From Anaeramoeba flamelloides (taxonomy: Eukaryota; Metamonada; Anaeramoebidae): a stretch of 64,000 nucleotides of DNA. Shown here piece by piece: positions 1 to 12,614 of this stretch; the stretch's first letter is position 1, and each line of letters opens with the position of its first letter. Below the pieces are notes generated by a model. The model was not told the origin of the DNA. It did no database searches and saw nothing but the letters and a program-made list of their open reading frames with translations. The translations under genes were made by a program, and so were the position numbers. The stretch spans positions 12,672,501 to 12,736,500 of the forward strand of contig JANTQA010000012.1 of NCBI GenBank assembly GCA_027625915.1. Direction: 5' to 3'.

Positions 1-233
1 GAGATCTTAAAGTAAAATTTAATAATTGAAATAATATTTAAATAAGGTTTTTGAGAACAAACACAAAATTTGAACAAGGTCAGGATTATATCTCTAACAC
101 CCAATTACAAGCTATTTGAATTAAAGACAAATCAATTCTGAATCTAGTAGCTTCAAAGTTTTTTTTTAAACCCAAAAAGAACCATTTTTTTATTAATAAT
201 ATCCTTTTATTTTTTAATTAAAAATTTTTCCTC

Positions 234-3200
234 ATGTCACAAGATCAAAAGAAAAATCAAAATCAAAACAAAAAGCAAAAACAAAAAAAAAAACAGACAA
301 AGAATAACCAACCTAAAAAGGAACCAGTTAATCTTGACGAGCTCCCACCAAGAGAATTTGTTGATTACAGATTAAAATTATATGAAAAATTTAAAAGCGA
401 AGAAAAGAAACCAGAACCTTTTGCAATCAAAATCACTTTCCCAGGAGGCCAAGTTTTAGATGCTGAAGCACATGTCTCAACCCCTTATGAAGTTGGTAAA
501 GCTGTAGATAAAAAAATGGCCGATACCTCCGTTATTGCAAGAATTAACCATAAGGATTTTTGGGAAATGAACAGGCCACTCGTTGCAAGCTGTTCAATTG
601 AATTTTTTGATTTCCAATCAGAAGAAGGACAAGAAGTCTTTTGGCATTCATCTGCTCATATGTTAGGTAAATTTTTATTCTTCAATTTTTTCTTATTATC
701 CAGATTTTTTTTTTTTTTTTTTTTTACTTTTTCCTTTCTTGTTTTTTTTGTAAAAAGAAAAAGAATAAGAATACAATAAAAAAAAAAAAAAAATTTTTTT
801 ACAAAAAAAAAAGCAAAAACATAAATTTTTTATTTTTTTTTTTTTTTAATGCTGTGTAACCAAAGTTTTGTCCTTAACCTTTACTCTTTTTTTTTTTTTG
901 ACTTTATAAAAACAAAAATATCTTAATCATATTAACCAAAACCTTTTTTTTTTATTTTCGACAAACACAAAGGTGAGGCTATTGAATTATTATACGGATC
1001 ACATTTGTGTATTGGACCGGCAGTTGACACTGGATTTTATTATGATGTCTATTTAGAAAATGACCAAGTCATTAATGAAGGTAATTTTAATGACATCGAA
1101 AGAATGTTAAAAAAAATTAGTGCACGAAGAAGCCCATTTGAAAGATTGGAAGTTACCAAAGAACAAGCACTTGAAATGTTCAAACATAATAAATTCAAAG
1201 TCGAATTAATTTCCGAAAAAATTAAAGACGGCACTATTTGCACTGTTTACAGATCAGGTGGCTTTATTGATTTGTGCCGTGGTCCACATTTACCTCATAC
1301 TGGTAAAATTTTCCTTTATTCTTTATTTTATTCTTTTTTTTTTTTTTTGATATCTCTTGTTTGATCTATTTTTATGTAGAGGTGGAAGAAATTGGTTAGA
1401 TTTTAAAATTTTTCTCCAATTTCCAAAAAGTGTAACTAAAAAATTTAAAAGAAAAAAAAGCATAATCGTCTTTTCTCAGTCTCTGTTATTCAAACCATTG
1501 TGCTAACCTAAAAGTAATTGTTAAGTAAATCCATTTGCTTGAAAAGATTAACGAAACACAATTTTTTAAAAACAAAATGGACAGAAAAAAAAAGTATCAA
1601 AATAAACAATTTGAATTCCTTAAAATGAAATATTCAACTATTTGATTTAAGGTATTAGCGTCACCATAGATTCGTCTATAATTAAAATATGTTGTTATTG
1701 GGTGTAAATCACATTAGTGGTGCTCCATGGTTCAAATGACTCTAAAAAATCCGATTAGTAAATATTATTGTACAATAAATTATTACATTTTTAGTAATGA
1801 TACCAATTATCAATTTAAAATTTGAGAAATTTTTTTTAATTCCTTTTCCTAATCCAAAAATAGAAAACTAAAATACAGTATTCTGGTATTTAATAATTTA
1901 AATTTAGAACTTCCAAAAGTAACTATTTTTATAATTTTTGAATTTCAAAGATTAACTCAATAATCATCAACATAAAAGCACAAAGACTCATTAGTTTTGT
2001 TTCCTTTTTTATAAAGCTAATTTTAACATCAATATATTTCCAATATTTGAGAAATAATTTGTCAAAAGAATCTATTGGCTAATTATTTAATTTTTTAAAA
2101 AAATCAAATTTTTTAGCAACTTTTCTACATTTCGCGACACATTTAAGAAAGGTATTTTTCAGCTTTGAATTCTGAAAATTGATAATTAAACTTTTAAATT
2201 TGTGGCAAAATCCCGATTTTTTTCTGAAATTCTTTGTTTGGTTTTTTACTAATACAAGGATCATTTTTAATTGATTGGATCAACAAATAGTACTATTTTA
2301 CTAATTGAATTTTTTTAGAGACATTTGAACCCTTGTAGGACTAATGTGATTTACACCCAATAACAACTTACTTTAATCTTTGGCTTGTACTTGGAAAACA
2401 CCAATCCCTTAACCAAAATTTATTCTTAATATGCTTGTTAAAAATGTAAATTAACACTTTCAAAATCTATTGATTGTGGACAAAAATTAAAACAAAAAAT
2501 CTCATGGTCAAACATTATTTATTGATTAAATAACAAATAAAAACTCCTTTTACATCTTTTTTAAAAAAGTGATGACTCGGAGTTTTCTAAAAGGTGTTGT
2601 GAAAACTGTCTAATCCACTCTTTTTAGAAGTTTTCATTCCTCTTGAATACTTTTAGCACTATCTTTTTGAAAACAGTTTTTGGTTCGCTCTTTAAAACTT
2701 TAAACACTTGCTTTTTGAAAACAGTTTCCGATCCACTCTTTAAAACTGTTTTCCTAACTTTTTAAAAACATCTTTACACTTCATTCTTATTCATAGTTAT
2801 ACATTTTCTTTTATTTTTTTCATAATTTAGATTTTTAAACAAATAATGTATTCTTTAGAAATGACACATTATAAAATATTGTTCATCTGATAATTTTTAT
2901 TTCATTGGGATCAAATTAATTAAAATAATGTCAAAACACAAACTTATCAGGATATTAATGTATTTAAAAATTAAAATTATTAATGAAAAAAAACAAATCT
3001 AATTTTAAAAAGTTCTGTGAAAAAAAAAGTGTTTTTTTTAAAAAAAAAATAATTTGTTTACAATTTCAATTTGATTATAATATTTTGTGATAGCTAAATT
3101 GTTTTTTTTTAAATTTAATGAAATTAAAAATGTAGAAAACAAAACAAAAAATAAAAAAAATTATTTATATCAACCAAAATATTTTAAAGGTCTAAAAGAA

Positions 3201-5011
3201 ATTTGATTATTAACTATTAAAAACAAAAAGTTGAAATTTAATAATATTCAAAAAAATTTTAATGCTGAATTCTATTGATTTGTTTTTTTTTTTTTTTGAA
3301 AAACTATTTTTGGACAAAAAAAACTTTTTTAGTTATTTTAAAAAAATTTTTAAAAATAATTTATTAAACAGTTGTAAAACTTCAGTAAACCTATTTTCAT
3401 AACTTTTTGGAAAAATATTTGCTCAAAATTTTTTAAAAATTACTGTATTAATTTTTTTATAATAAATAATAAGACCAAGAAGATTTAAACAATTTTCTTA
3501 CAAATAATAATAATTAATCATTCCATTCACAATTTACATATTACGATTTTTCGATTATACGTACTTTTTATACTTTCAAAAAGAATTTTCAATTCTTTAA
3601 ATTGAAAAATCCAAATGTTGGAAAGCAAGTTTTTTTAAAAAAAAATATAGATAAGGAAAAAAATATATTTGAAAAAACAAAAATTCATTTGAGTGCATAT
3701 ATATTAAACAAACTGAAAAAAGAAATAATATCAATGAAAAAATATCTATTGAATATATTAAAGAAAACTGTACGAAACTCCATTTCACTCAAAAGTAATC
3801 AGTCAAAAAAGAAAAATTCAATTTTTTTTTTTAAAGAACCAACCAATATACGATTGTTTAGAAATAAGAGAAGGAATAAACTTTTGATTAGAGTAGATAA
3901 TAATAATAGAAAGACAAAACAAACTCTCCATTTCTTAAAAAAAATGTTTAAAAATTTTTTGAACACTTTCATTGTAACATCGATTACAAAATTTCTTGAT
4001 TTATTTGTAAAATTAAAATTGTTGACAATAAGATTTTTTAATGGTCAATGTATTGGTTATAAAAGAAATTACAGCCCTCAATTTTCTTAAGGTTAATTCC
4101 GAGTTTTCAAACATTTTTTTTTTTTTCAAATAGACTTTCATAAAAAAAAAAAAAAAAAGAAAACAAAACAAAAGAAAAAATCAAAAAATCACAAAAGAAA
4201 AAAAGCAAAAAAAAAAACAAATAATAAAAAAAAGAAGATAAAGATATATTCTATCTAAAAATTTATTCAAAAAATTTATTCAAATTATGAAATAAAATAA
4301 ACGAAAGGAAAGGAAAAAAAGAATGAGAAAATTATTAAATGAGAAAAAATGATTCTTGATCTAAAAATTGAAAATTTTGTTTGAAGAAGAATCTTGGATA
4401 AAACTCAAAAAAATTGTTCTATTTCATCAATAAAACATCACCCCTTTGACTGAAGAAGAGTTTATTATTTTTAATTTTTTGAATTTCATTTCCTTTTTCT
4501 AATTGAAAATGACTAATTCTCTTTTTCTTTTAAATTTTTTGTAATTCAAGGTATTTTTTTAATTTTTGATTACCTTTTATTTTATTTTAATTAAATTGTT
4601 TGTAGACAAATAACATTCTGAAATAATGAATAATTAAAAAAAAAAAAATGAAAGTTTTCTAAAGTACGTAAATAAAAATTTTACAAGATTTAAATTAATG
4701 TTATTATTTGTTTTCCAAAAAACAAAATCTCAAATACAAATCTCAAACAATTCCATTCAAAAAAATTAAACTATTTTTTTTCTTTTTAAACAAACTTTTT
4801 GTATTCATAAAAAATAAAAATATTTTAAAAAAAGTTGTTATTATTTTGAACGTTTTTAGACTAAGCATCTTAAAGAAAATTCTTGTTGATGTATAAAATA
4901 TTTTTCTTTTAATTGTCATTTTATAAAAACAAAAAAAAATCACAAAACTGTTAAAATAAAAAAACTCTAAATAAATCTTTAATTTTTAAAAAATAATTAT
5001 TCTTTAATGTA

Positions 5012-5043
<32 letters not shown>

Positions 5044-6684
5044 ACAATAGGTAAAGCAAGATTTTTTATGGTTAATAAAGCAGCTAGATCTTTCTGGAAA
5101 GGTGATGTCAATAGAGAACCATTGCAAAGAGTTTATGGAATTAGTTTCCCTCAAAATAAAGATTTAAAGCAATATAAAAGATTTCTTATCCAGGCTAAAG
5201 AAAGACATCATAAAAAAATTGGTTTACAACAAGAACTTTTCTTTTTCAGTCCATTATCACCAGGGTGTTGTTTCTTTTTACCAGAGGGCGCAGCAATTTA
5301 TAGAAATTTGATGAAATTTATTCGTGAACAATATTGGAAAAGAGGATTTAAAGAAGTTCTTACCCCAAATATTTTTTCTAAAAAACTTTGGGAAACTTCT
5401 GGTCATTGGGGACATTACGAAGAAAACATGTTTTCCTTTAAAGTTGAAAATGAAACTTATTCATTAAAACCAATGAGTAATTTTTTTTTTTTTTTATTTT
5501 CTTTCATTATTTTATTTATTTAATGAAGCGTTATTTATATTCAAATATTTGTATATATTTATTTTTATGATAATTCCAAATCAAAATCATTATTTATCAT
5601 TATTTATTCAAAAAAAAAAAAAAAAAATTCATCATAAAAATAATCATAATAATAATCATAATCATAATAATTTCCAAATTGTTTAGATTGTCCATCTCAT
5701 TGTGTAATGTTTGGTGTTAGACCAAGATCACATCGCGAATTGCCATTAAGAATTGCAGATTTTGGAGCATTACATAGAAACGAATTTTCAGGAGCCTTAA
5801 GTGGGCTAACTAGAGTTCGAAGATTCCAACAAGATGATGCACATATCTTTTGTACCCCTGACCAAGTTGAAACTGAATTAATTGATGCACTTGATTTTGT
5901 CAAGACAGTGTACGGAACCTTGAAACTAGATTATTTCTATGTCTTAAGTACCAAGCCAGAAAAGGCAATGGGCGATCCCGAATTATGGGATAAGGCAGAA
6001 ACAATTCTTAAGGAGGGATTAGAAAACTCTGGTATCGCATGGAAGTTAAACGAAGGAGACGGTGCCTTCTACGGGCCAAAGATCGATTTATTATGTAAAG
6101 ACTCCTTAAACAGAAAGCATCAATGCGCAACCATCCAATTAGATTTCCAATTGCCAATCCGCTTTGATTTGAAATACAAACCAGAAAAGCAAGAAAAGGA
6201 TAAAATTTATCGACCTGTAATGATCCATCGTGCGGTTTTGGGTTCCGTGGAAAGAATGTATGCAATCCTATGTGAACATTTCGGTGGCAAATGGCCATTC
6301 TGGTTGAGTCCAAGACAAATAATGGTTGTTCCAATTTCTCCCGACAACTTTGAGTATGCGAAAAAAGTCATGAACATTTTCAAAGAGAAAAAATTCTATG
6401 CACAAGTTGAATTGTCAGGCAAAAAATTGAATAAAAAAATCCGTGAGTCACAACTTGCCCAATTTAATTTCATTTTTGTAGTCGGTAAAAAGGAACAAAA
6501 TAATGGTACTATCAATGTTAGAACCAGAGATAACGTTGTACATGGTGTCAAATCTATCGATACAGTAATGAAATATTTAAAACGCTTAAGAAAGGAAAGA
6601 AAAGAAATTAGCTTTGATCAAATCGAAAAGACTGAAGAAGTTAAAGAAATCAAAGAAAATGAAAAAGAGGAAAAAAAGAATTAA
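234..6684 (+). CDS. Threonyl-tRNA synthetase, cytosolic type, four exons
   Basis: It charges tRNA-Thr in the cytosol. Exons by reading frame and GT-AG sites: 234-666, 973-1302, 5051-5476, 5687-6684, joining in frame to 728 residues. Domains in order: a Lys/Gln/Asn-rich tail (1-35); TGS domain (about 65-130); the second additional (editing) domain with HSSAH at 138-142 and CRGPH at 246-250; class II catalytic core with motif 2 ([14 protein letters not shown], from 438) and motif 3 ([11 protein letters not shown], from 577); then a C-terminal anticodon-binding domain from PRQIMVVP. The usual zinc ligands can be placed: the Cys of CPSHC, the His of DDAHIF and the His of HRAVLGS. Length matches eukaryotic cytosolic enzymes (about 720). 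The ATG at 234 is the first in frame. No mitochondrial targeting peptide is obvious. The second intron is exceptionally long (see separate entry). A charged Lys/Glu tail ends the protein. Confidence 0.97.
1651..2408. mobile_element. TTAA-flanked inverted-repeat element, copy 1
   Basis: The 758-bp body is flanked by TTAA at 1647-1650 and 2409-2412. The ends are imperfect inverted repeats of about 100 bp: outer part GGTATTAG at the left and CCAATCCC at the right, then a perfect stretch of about 28 bp containing TTATTGGGTGTAAATCAC. The interior matches copy 2 (12615-13744) in the opposite orientation. No transposase frame is present, so it looks non-autonomous. TTAA target duplication is typical of piggyBac-like transposons; that assignment is inference, as the tips do not read as the classical CCC. 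Confidence 0.8.
3590..4480. repeat. Dispersed repeat E, copy 1 (inside ThrRS intron)
   Basis: Similar by eye to 23740-24370 and more weakly to 30270-30845. Shared landmarks, in order, are an ATTCAATTTTTTTT run, CGATTGTTTAGAAATA, AAATTGTTGACAATA, and an end motif reading CCCCTTTGACTGAAGAAGAG or a close variant followed by TTTATT. The end motif also appears alone elsewhere (for example near 49480 and 59990), so it may be a terminal repeat of a small transposon family. Confidence 0.5.
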
Positions 6685-9600
6685 ATCTTTCGTACTTTTT
6701 ATTTTATACTTTTATTTTTTATTTTTATATTTATATTTATTCTTATTCATATTCTTAATCTTAGTCTTGTTCTTAATACTACTCATATTCTTATTCTTAT
6801 GCTTTCCTTAGTTTTTATTTTTTTTTTTTTTTTAAATAAATTCAATATTCTTCCTTTGAAAAAATCAAAGGTAAAAAAAAAAATGAAGAAAAAACTAAAA
6901 AAAGAAATATTTATATTCATACAGATAATATTTTGATTCTTTTAAATAATAAACAGTAAAGAAAAATTTTAAAAGTTTATTTTTTTTTTTTGAATTTGTT
7001 GAGAAAATTTTCAGAAATACAACTAAAAATTAGAACTTGTAAATTATACAGTCTAATTTTTGACTAAATTCATTAATAAGGTAGAAATATATCAAATAAA
7101 TTCACTTGAATTCTGATAAATTAATATCAAAAAAAAATTTCGTTATATTTTTTAATTGATTTCAAAAAAAGAACCAATATGTAAGATTTTCCTGAATAAT
7201 TTTAAATTTGAGAAAAGTTCCCTGAGGTTTTTATCATTTTAGAGTTTTCTTATGAGTGGAATTGATTTCCGAAGAATACAGACTAAACTAAAATTCAAAA
7301 TTTTCCACACAGCTAAAACGTTTAAAAGAATCACAATAATACAATTTCATTGAAATTGGAGATAATTTTGATTTTTGTAAAATATGAAAATCATTTTTTC
7401 ATCTTTTAGTTTTTGTTTTCATTCCATTGTTTGAATTACGTAATTTGTTTCGTTGGATCAAAATTTTTTTGAACAATTGATATTATGTTAAATTTAAGTT
7501 GTTCCAAATAGAAGAACTCAAATAAAATTAGTTGGTAGTATCTAACCTTTGATCGATCAATAATCCTAATAGAATTTAAACAAATTTACTAATGTATTTT
7601 TTTGTTTTGCTCTCTCCAAAATTTTTGACACACACTTGATTTATTAGTCTTGATAATTATTTATTTATTGTTTTGAGAGTTTTGTAATTTATAAAAAAGT
7701 GTTAAAATTTCAATTAGTGAATGGTTCTAATTTGGTAAATCTTCTTGAATTGATTAAATCGGATTTTTTTTTTCAAAAATCGAATTTTGTTGTGTTAAAA
7801 ATTTTGAATTGGGGTTTACAATTAGTCTGATTCGTCAATTTTTTTATTCTTATTTTTGTTTGGAAAATCAAGGATCTTCTAATCAACAGAAAATTCTATA
7901 AAAACTCAAAATTTTTATTATTAAAGAAATATGTATTTAATTCCAAACCGATTATTCCCTTTCTAAAGTTTTGAAATTACCTAGTTGGAGTTAATGAAAT
8001 GTCCATTTTTCAAAAATGCTATAGATTTCAATATGTTCAAGTAAATTTAACAAATAAAAAAATGTTTATTTATACTTTTGATTATGATTGAAGAAATTTA
8101 AAAAGCGAATATTGGATTATTTATTCTGAAAATTTCATTGATTAGATTTGGTACTATGTCAAATAATGATATTATTCATAGAAAAAAGAAAAATAAAGTT
8201 TTAAAATAAAAATTTTGTGATTGATTATAAAAATCATGAATTTTTAGTAAACTATTTTTTTTCTTAATATTAGTATTTTTTTTTGAGTTTATTATTATTA
8301 TTTTAAAAATGTATTTTTATGAATCCCTTTCTTAAAAAAATAATAGTTTAGATATCCTTTCAAATTATTTTAGATTTATAAGTATTTTCAATCACTTGTA
8401 TGTTTGTTAAAAAGATTTTAAGAATTCAAAAACATAAAAAAAAACAATAATTTGAAATGGTTCATAAAACTTCTATTTGAAGAGTTATTTATTTATAAAT
8501 GTTCTTCAATTCTTTTTATACTAAAAAAGGTTGTTCTAACTTCCTATTTAAAAATTAGTAATATGATAATTTAAATAATGCATCACTAAAGTAAGGAAAA
8601 TTCATTTTTTTTTTTGTGACACCATTGGTTTATAATTGGAAAAAACACACAATGGAAATCAAACCAAATCTACTTAAATTACAAACTTCAAAGAAAAAAA
8701 AATGAATTTTTTTCTTTAAAATAAAATCCAGGTATTTATTGAATAAATAACTGAGAATTTTAATTTTATTTTATTTTTTTTTCAAGTTTTTCTTTATAAT
8801 TGGACTCAATACAATGAAAACATAAATCACTTCATTTGGTATGGTGAAAAAGATAAAAATTATTTGTATAAAAAGGAAAAAAAAATTGTCAAAAACTCTC
8901 GATAAGAAACTATAAAAATAAAATTCTTGTCAAAAATATACACAGACAATCTAGGATATAACTAATCAAAAATATTAAATTTATTTTTCTTTACGCGATT
9001 TTCATACCAGATCTAAAGTTAAGAAAACTTTAGATAATTAAGAAAAAACAATAAAAACTTGAAAATAAAAGAAAACAAAAAATCCTAAAAAGTGTATATA
9101 TGTATATATGTATGTATGTAAATAAATTCAGGTACCTAATGACCTAATACTAATTTTAGTATTAAGTTTTTTTTTTTTTTTTTAATTGTTATTATTATTA
9201 CAAAGAATTGAGTAAAAACTTCAGTTTTTAGATATTCTTTTAAATGAAAAAAAAAAAAAAAAAAACCAAAAGGAATAACAATTATTAGTCACAAACTGTG
9301 TAATTATAATTTATTGTTGATAATATTTCAATCGAGTTCTTTTATCACCCTTAAAATAAGGTGTTGTATCATTGACTGTTTAAGAATGTTGTGAAGTATC
9401 AAGTTTTTCCAAAATTCGCAATAATTTAGGGAAATCAAAGATTTTACTAAATAATCAAAAGATGTAAAAAAACAATAACAACACTTTTTGGGAATTCAAA
9501 AGAATAGAGAAAAATCTTGAATTGTACTTTATTATTTTCAATTCTGTAAAAACTTAAGATAATATTTATATTTTTAATTTTGACATGTGAATGATATCAT

Positions 9601-10923
9601 TATTTTTTATCTTAACATTTAAAATATTTTTCATTTTTTTTTTTTTTCATTTTTGATAAAATTTTCTTTGATTAAACCCTTCTATCTATAAACAAATAAA
9701 GAAATGATTTGTTGAATTCAGTTTCACATAAATAGTTGCAATCAAAAAATGAAAAATGTACTTCCCCCCTTAAAAGTGGAACTGAATTTTTCAAATTTAA
9801 ATAGATCGAAATTAAAAATAGTTGCTTTATTGCTTTTTGTGAGGGTTGTGGTAAATAAGACTTATTACTTCTTTCAAGGTTTTTGAATTGTATATACACA
9901 ACAACTATTATTTTTCAATCTCCAATGTAAAATTGTGTGCTTTTACAAAAGTTAAGTATATTTATCTAGTCAAAATTTAAAAATTCGTTCTATTGTCAAA
10001 AATTCATCATTTTATTTAAAACAATTTTAAAGAGCCAGATCTAGAATTTAACCCTCAAAAGGTTGAAAATTTATTAAATATTCCTACTTATTAAACCTTC
10101 TTTTTTTATTCAAGTATTATCGAATTAAAGGCAACAGTATAAATTTAGTATAAAATTATCTGTCTAAATGATATATCAAAGGGTCAATAAATTCCATTTT
10201 AAATTTGTCTTAAAATGTTATAAAGGTCTAAAAGTTTATCGATAGATAATTATTTTTTAATTCATAAAAATCAAAAAATACAATATTTTGTTTTTTGGTC
10301 ATTACAAACTCCATTTCAAAATCATTGGCCAATTGAAAATCAAATTTTGAAAATAAATATTTTTATAAATTGAATTTATCAATCATAATAAAAAAATTAC
10401 TATTTGAATTTTCAATTTTATATACTAAAAATATTTATTTTTTCTCAAAAAATAAAATAATAAAAAGTAAAAAAAAAAATAAAATAAAATTTCACATTTA
10501 TTATGAAATTATTTTTATAATCAATTAATTAGTTTTTTTTTTGTTTTATAACATTGTATTTCAGCCCTTAGAGATTACAAAATATATGTATTCCCTTCAG
10601 ATTCATTATTTGTATAAATTGTTCTCAAGTTTGTCAGATAAAAGTTTACTTTCAAAATAATACTTAACACAGATAAAAAGAGAAGAAGGAACCTTATATT
10701 ACCTTTAATTTTTCTTAAAACCAAACTTGAAAGATCTCCTCCTCAAAAAAAATTTGAAGAAATCTATACTTTGAAAAATTGTCGAGAATCTCGCCAATTG
10801 TCTTCTTATTTCTTAGGTTTGTTTCTTTGAAATACTGGTGTTCTAAAATGTGTACACTCTTATAATATTAATGATTTTAATTTGTGTTGTTATTTGATAA
10901 ATTTCATTTTTTTCACATTTTTA
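6685..10923. other. Intergenic, 4.2 kb
   Basis: A+T-rich spacer between the ThrRS and ankyrin genes. No frame begins at ATG and looks coding. It holds repeat B copy 1 (about 7290-7620), runs of A and T, and a short (TATG)n-like stretch near 9098-9120. A slightly more G+C-rich patch lies at about 10720-10810, just upstream of the ankyrin gene, but I could not assign it to an exon. Confidence 0.7.
7290..7620 (-). repeat. Dispersed repeat B, copy 1
   Basis: Reads as the reverse complement of 36640-36960 with clear interrupted identity. Landmarks are AATTTGTTTCGTTGGATCAA, the AACAATTGATATTA block, CTTTGATCGATCAATAAT, and AATACAATTTCATTG. Related copies are at 48330-48600 and 57430-58210. No coding capacity is seen. 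Confidence 0.55.
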
Positions 10924-11958
10924 ATGAGTTATAGTTTATCTGTTCTGACACCAAGGGAGCGAAATGTGCTTCGTAAAGGTGATCTAAAAACAATCGACAC
11001 ACTCTTTGATCATAAAAATGTGAATTATATGGACAAAAAAGGGAAAAATTCACTACACATCATCTGTTCACAGCCGCACATCAGACTCGACATAATAAAA
11101 TTATTAATTTCAAAGGGAGCACAATACAATACATTTACAAATATTGGGTTTACTCCGCTACATCTCTGTTGTTCAAACCATCGTCCTTCGAAAGAAATTA
11201 TTGAGTATTTTCTTCAATTAGGTGCCGACATCAACCAACCGACATACGCTGGCAAGACACCTTTACATTTTCTAAGTGTCAAACCAAAGGCGTTTCGAAG
11301 CATAATTTTGTATGCGCTTTCAAAGGGCTCAAACGTAAACACAAAAGATATCAATGGAGAGTCTCCTTTATTTCTGTTGCTTAAACAAGAAAGACCGAGT
11401 ATTGATCTTGTGAATCTGTTAATCAAACATGGTGCTGATTTGCATGTGAAGGATGTTTACAACAATTCCCTGTTGAATCTGGTTTGCCAAAAATTTGAAC
11501 CCAAGCAGAGTATTGTGCAACTTTTAATCAAGAACAAAATAGGGTTAAGGCACCACTCTGAGTTTGGCTTAACGCCAATACACCAGCTTTCTTTGAAACA
11601 AAAAGTAAACCAGAGCTTAATACAGGCACTATTAGGCCAAGGAATCGATGTCAATATGAAAACCCAATTCGGTGATACGCCACTACACTTGGTCACAAAT
11701 AGATTCAACCTTCATTGGAAATCTGTTTTATTTATGATAAAAAAAGGCGCAAATTTAAATTTGTCGAACCAAAATGGAGAAACACCTTTATTTTTTATTA
11801 TTCAAAACCTCATACTCGATCAAGAAAAAATCCAAATCCTCCTGGAGAATGGTGCAGATTTTTTTTATAGAATCGTAAGTCCTTTTTATTTACACAAACC
11901 TAATGAAAGTTTTAGACTCCCTCGCAGAAAGAGTTGGGGAATTGGGAAGCTTCTTTGA
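10924..11958 (+). CDS. Ankyrin-repeat protein
   Basis: The frame from ATG 10924 (MSYSLSVLTP) encodes 344 residues if read without splicing. From residue about 40 it is a run of eight ankyrin repeats with a 35-37-residue period, seen as GKNSLHIIC, GFTPLHLCC, GKTPLHFLS, GESPLFLLL, NNSLLNLVC, GLTPIHQLS, GDTPLHLVT and GETPLFFII, with GADIN/GANLN-type turns between. Ankyrin arrays bind partner proteins; the partner is unknown and no other domain is present. An earlier in-frame TTG at 10882 is not used as a start because of the good ATG. Near the 3' end there is a GTAAGT at 11875 and TTTTAG at 11910-11915; if this 41-nt stretch is an intron, the C-terminus changes and the stop moves to 11985-11987. 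Function is unassigned. Confidence 0.85.
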   Translation: MSYSLSVLTPRERNVLRKGDLKTIDTLFDHKNVNYMDKKGKNSLHIICSQPHIRLDIIKLLISKGAQYNTFTNIGFTPLHLCCSNHRPSKEIIEYFLQLGADINQPTYAGKTPLHFLSVKPKAFRSIILYALSKGSNVNTKDINGESPLFLLLKQERPSIDLVNLLIKHGADLHVKDVYNNSLLNLVCQKFEPKQSIVQLLIKNKIGLRHHSEFGLTPIHQLSLKQKVNQSLIQALLGQGIDVNMKTQFGDTPLHLVTNRFNLHWKSVLFMIKKGANLNLSNQNGETPLFFIIQNLILDQEKIQILLENGADFFYRIVSPFYLHKPNESFRLPRRKSWGIGKLL

Positions 11959-12614
11959 GATCTTATTTTTTTTTTCGCTCCTTGTAAAATTATAACAAAG
12001 TCAATACAAAGAGAAAAAAAAAAACGCATCCATCATACCTGAAGGTACCAACCATTACCATTGAATTGTTTAATACTAAAGAATGTTATAATAGTTGATA
12101 AATCATTTTAATAATTCATGGATCCAATTCCTCTCGAAATTCTTATTTTTTTAATGAGTAAAAAAAGTTAAGACAATTTAATTCTTGAAAATTTAAAAAT
12201 AGAATTGTGTAAGAGTAAAAGAGTTTCCTTTATGAAACAAAATTGTCTCACAAATAAAAATTAGTTCAATGTGAAATTTGTTTTCATTTTTGAAATTGTT
12301 GAGATTAGTAAAATGTTTTTTGAACCTGTCACTTACCAATTAACAAATGAAAAATTTTTAGTTCAATTTCCCAAATCGTGTTTAATATCCAATAAGTACA
12401 GCAGCACTGACCCCACTGTGAAAATTTATAAGACATAAAAATAGATTTTCGATTATAAAAATTTTGTCCTATGTCATAAAGCTGTAAATTGGTTCTGAAA
12501 GTTGATCATAAACTTCAAATTTTTTTAATACAAGGCAACAAAATTGAGTTATCAATTTTGTAATTTTTTGGTTTTTCAGATACACAAACAAATCATAAAA
12601 AAAACTTACATTAA

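Larger units (their letters stand above)
1303..5050 (+). other. Giant second intron of the ThrRS gene, filled with repeats
   Basis: The donor GTAAAA follows codon ACT-G and the acceptor CACAATAG precedes GT-AAA-GCA; joining gives the conserved HTGKARFF. At 3748 bp it is more than ten times longer than any other intron placed in the window. It holds a complete TTAA-flanked element (1651-2408), a pair of ~50-bp tandem repeats near 2640-2750, and a degenerate copy of repeat E (about 3590-4480). A 162-codon frame at 3602-4090 begins at TTG and lies in the repeat, so I do not call it a gene. Confidence 0.9.

Noticed and set aside
3602-4090. 162-codon frame in the ThrRS intron
   Set aside because: It starts at TTG, lies wholly in repeat E, and its sibling at 23762-23995 does not keep the frame.
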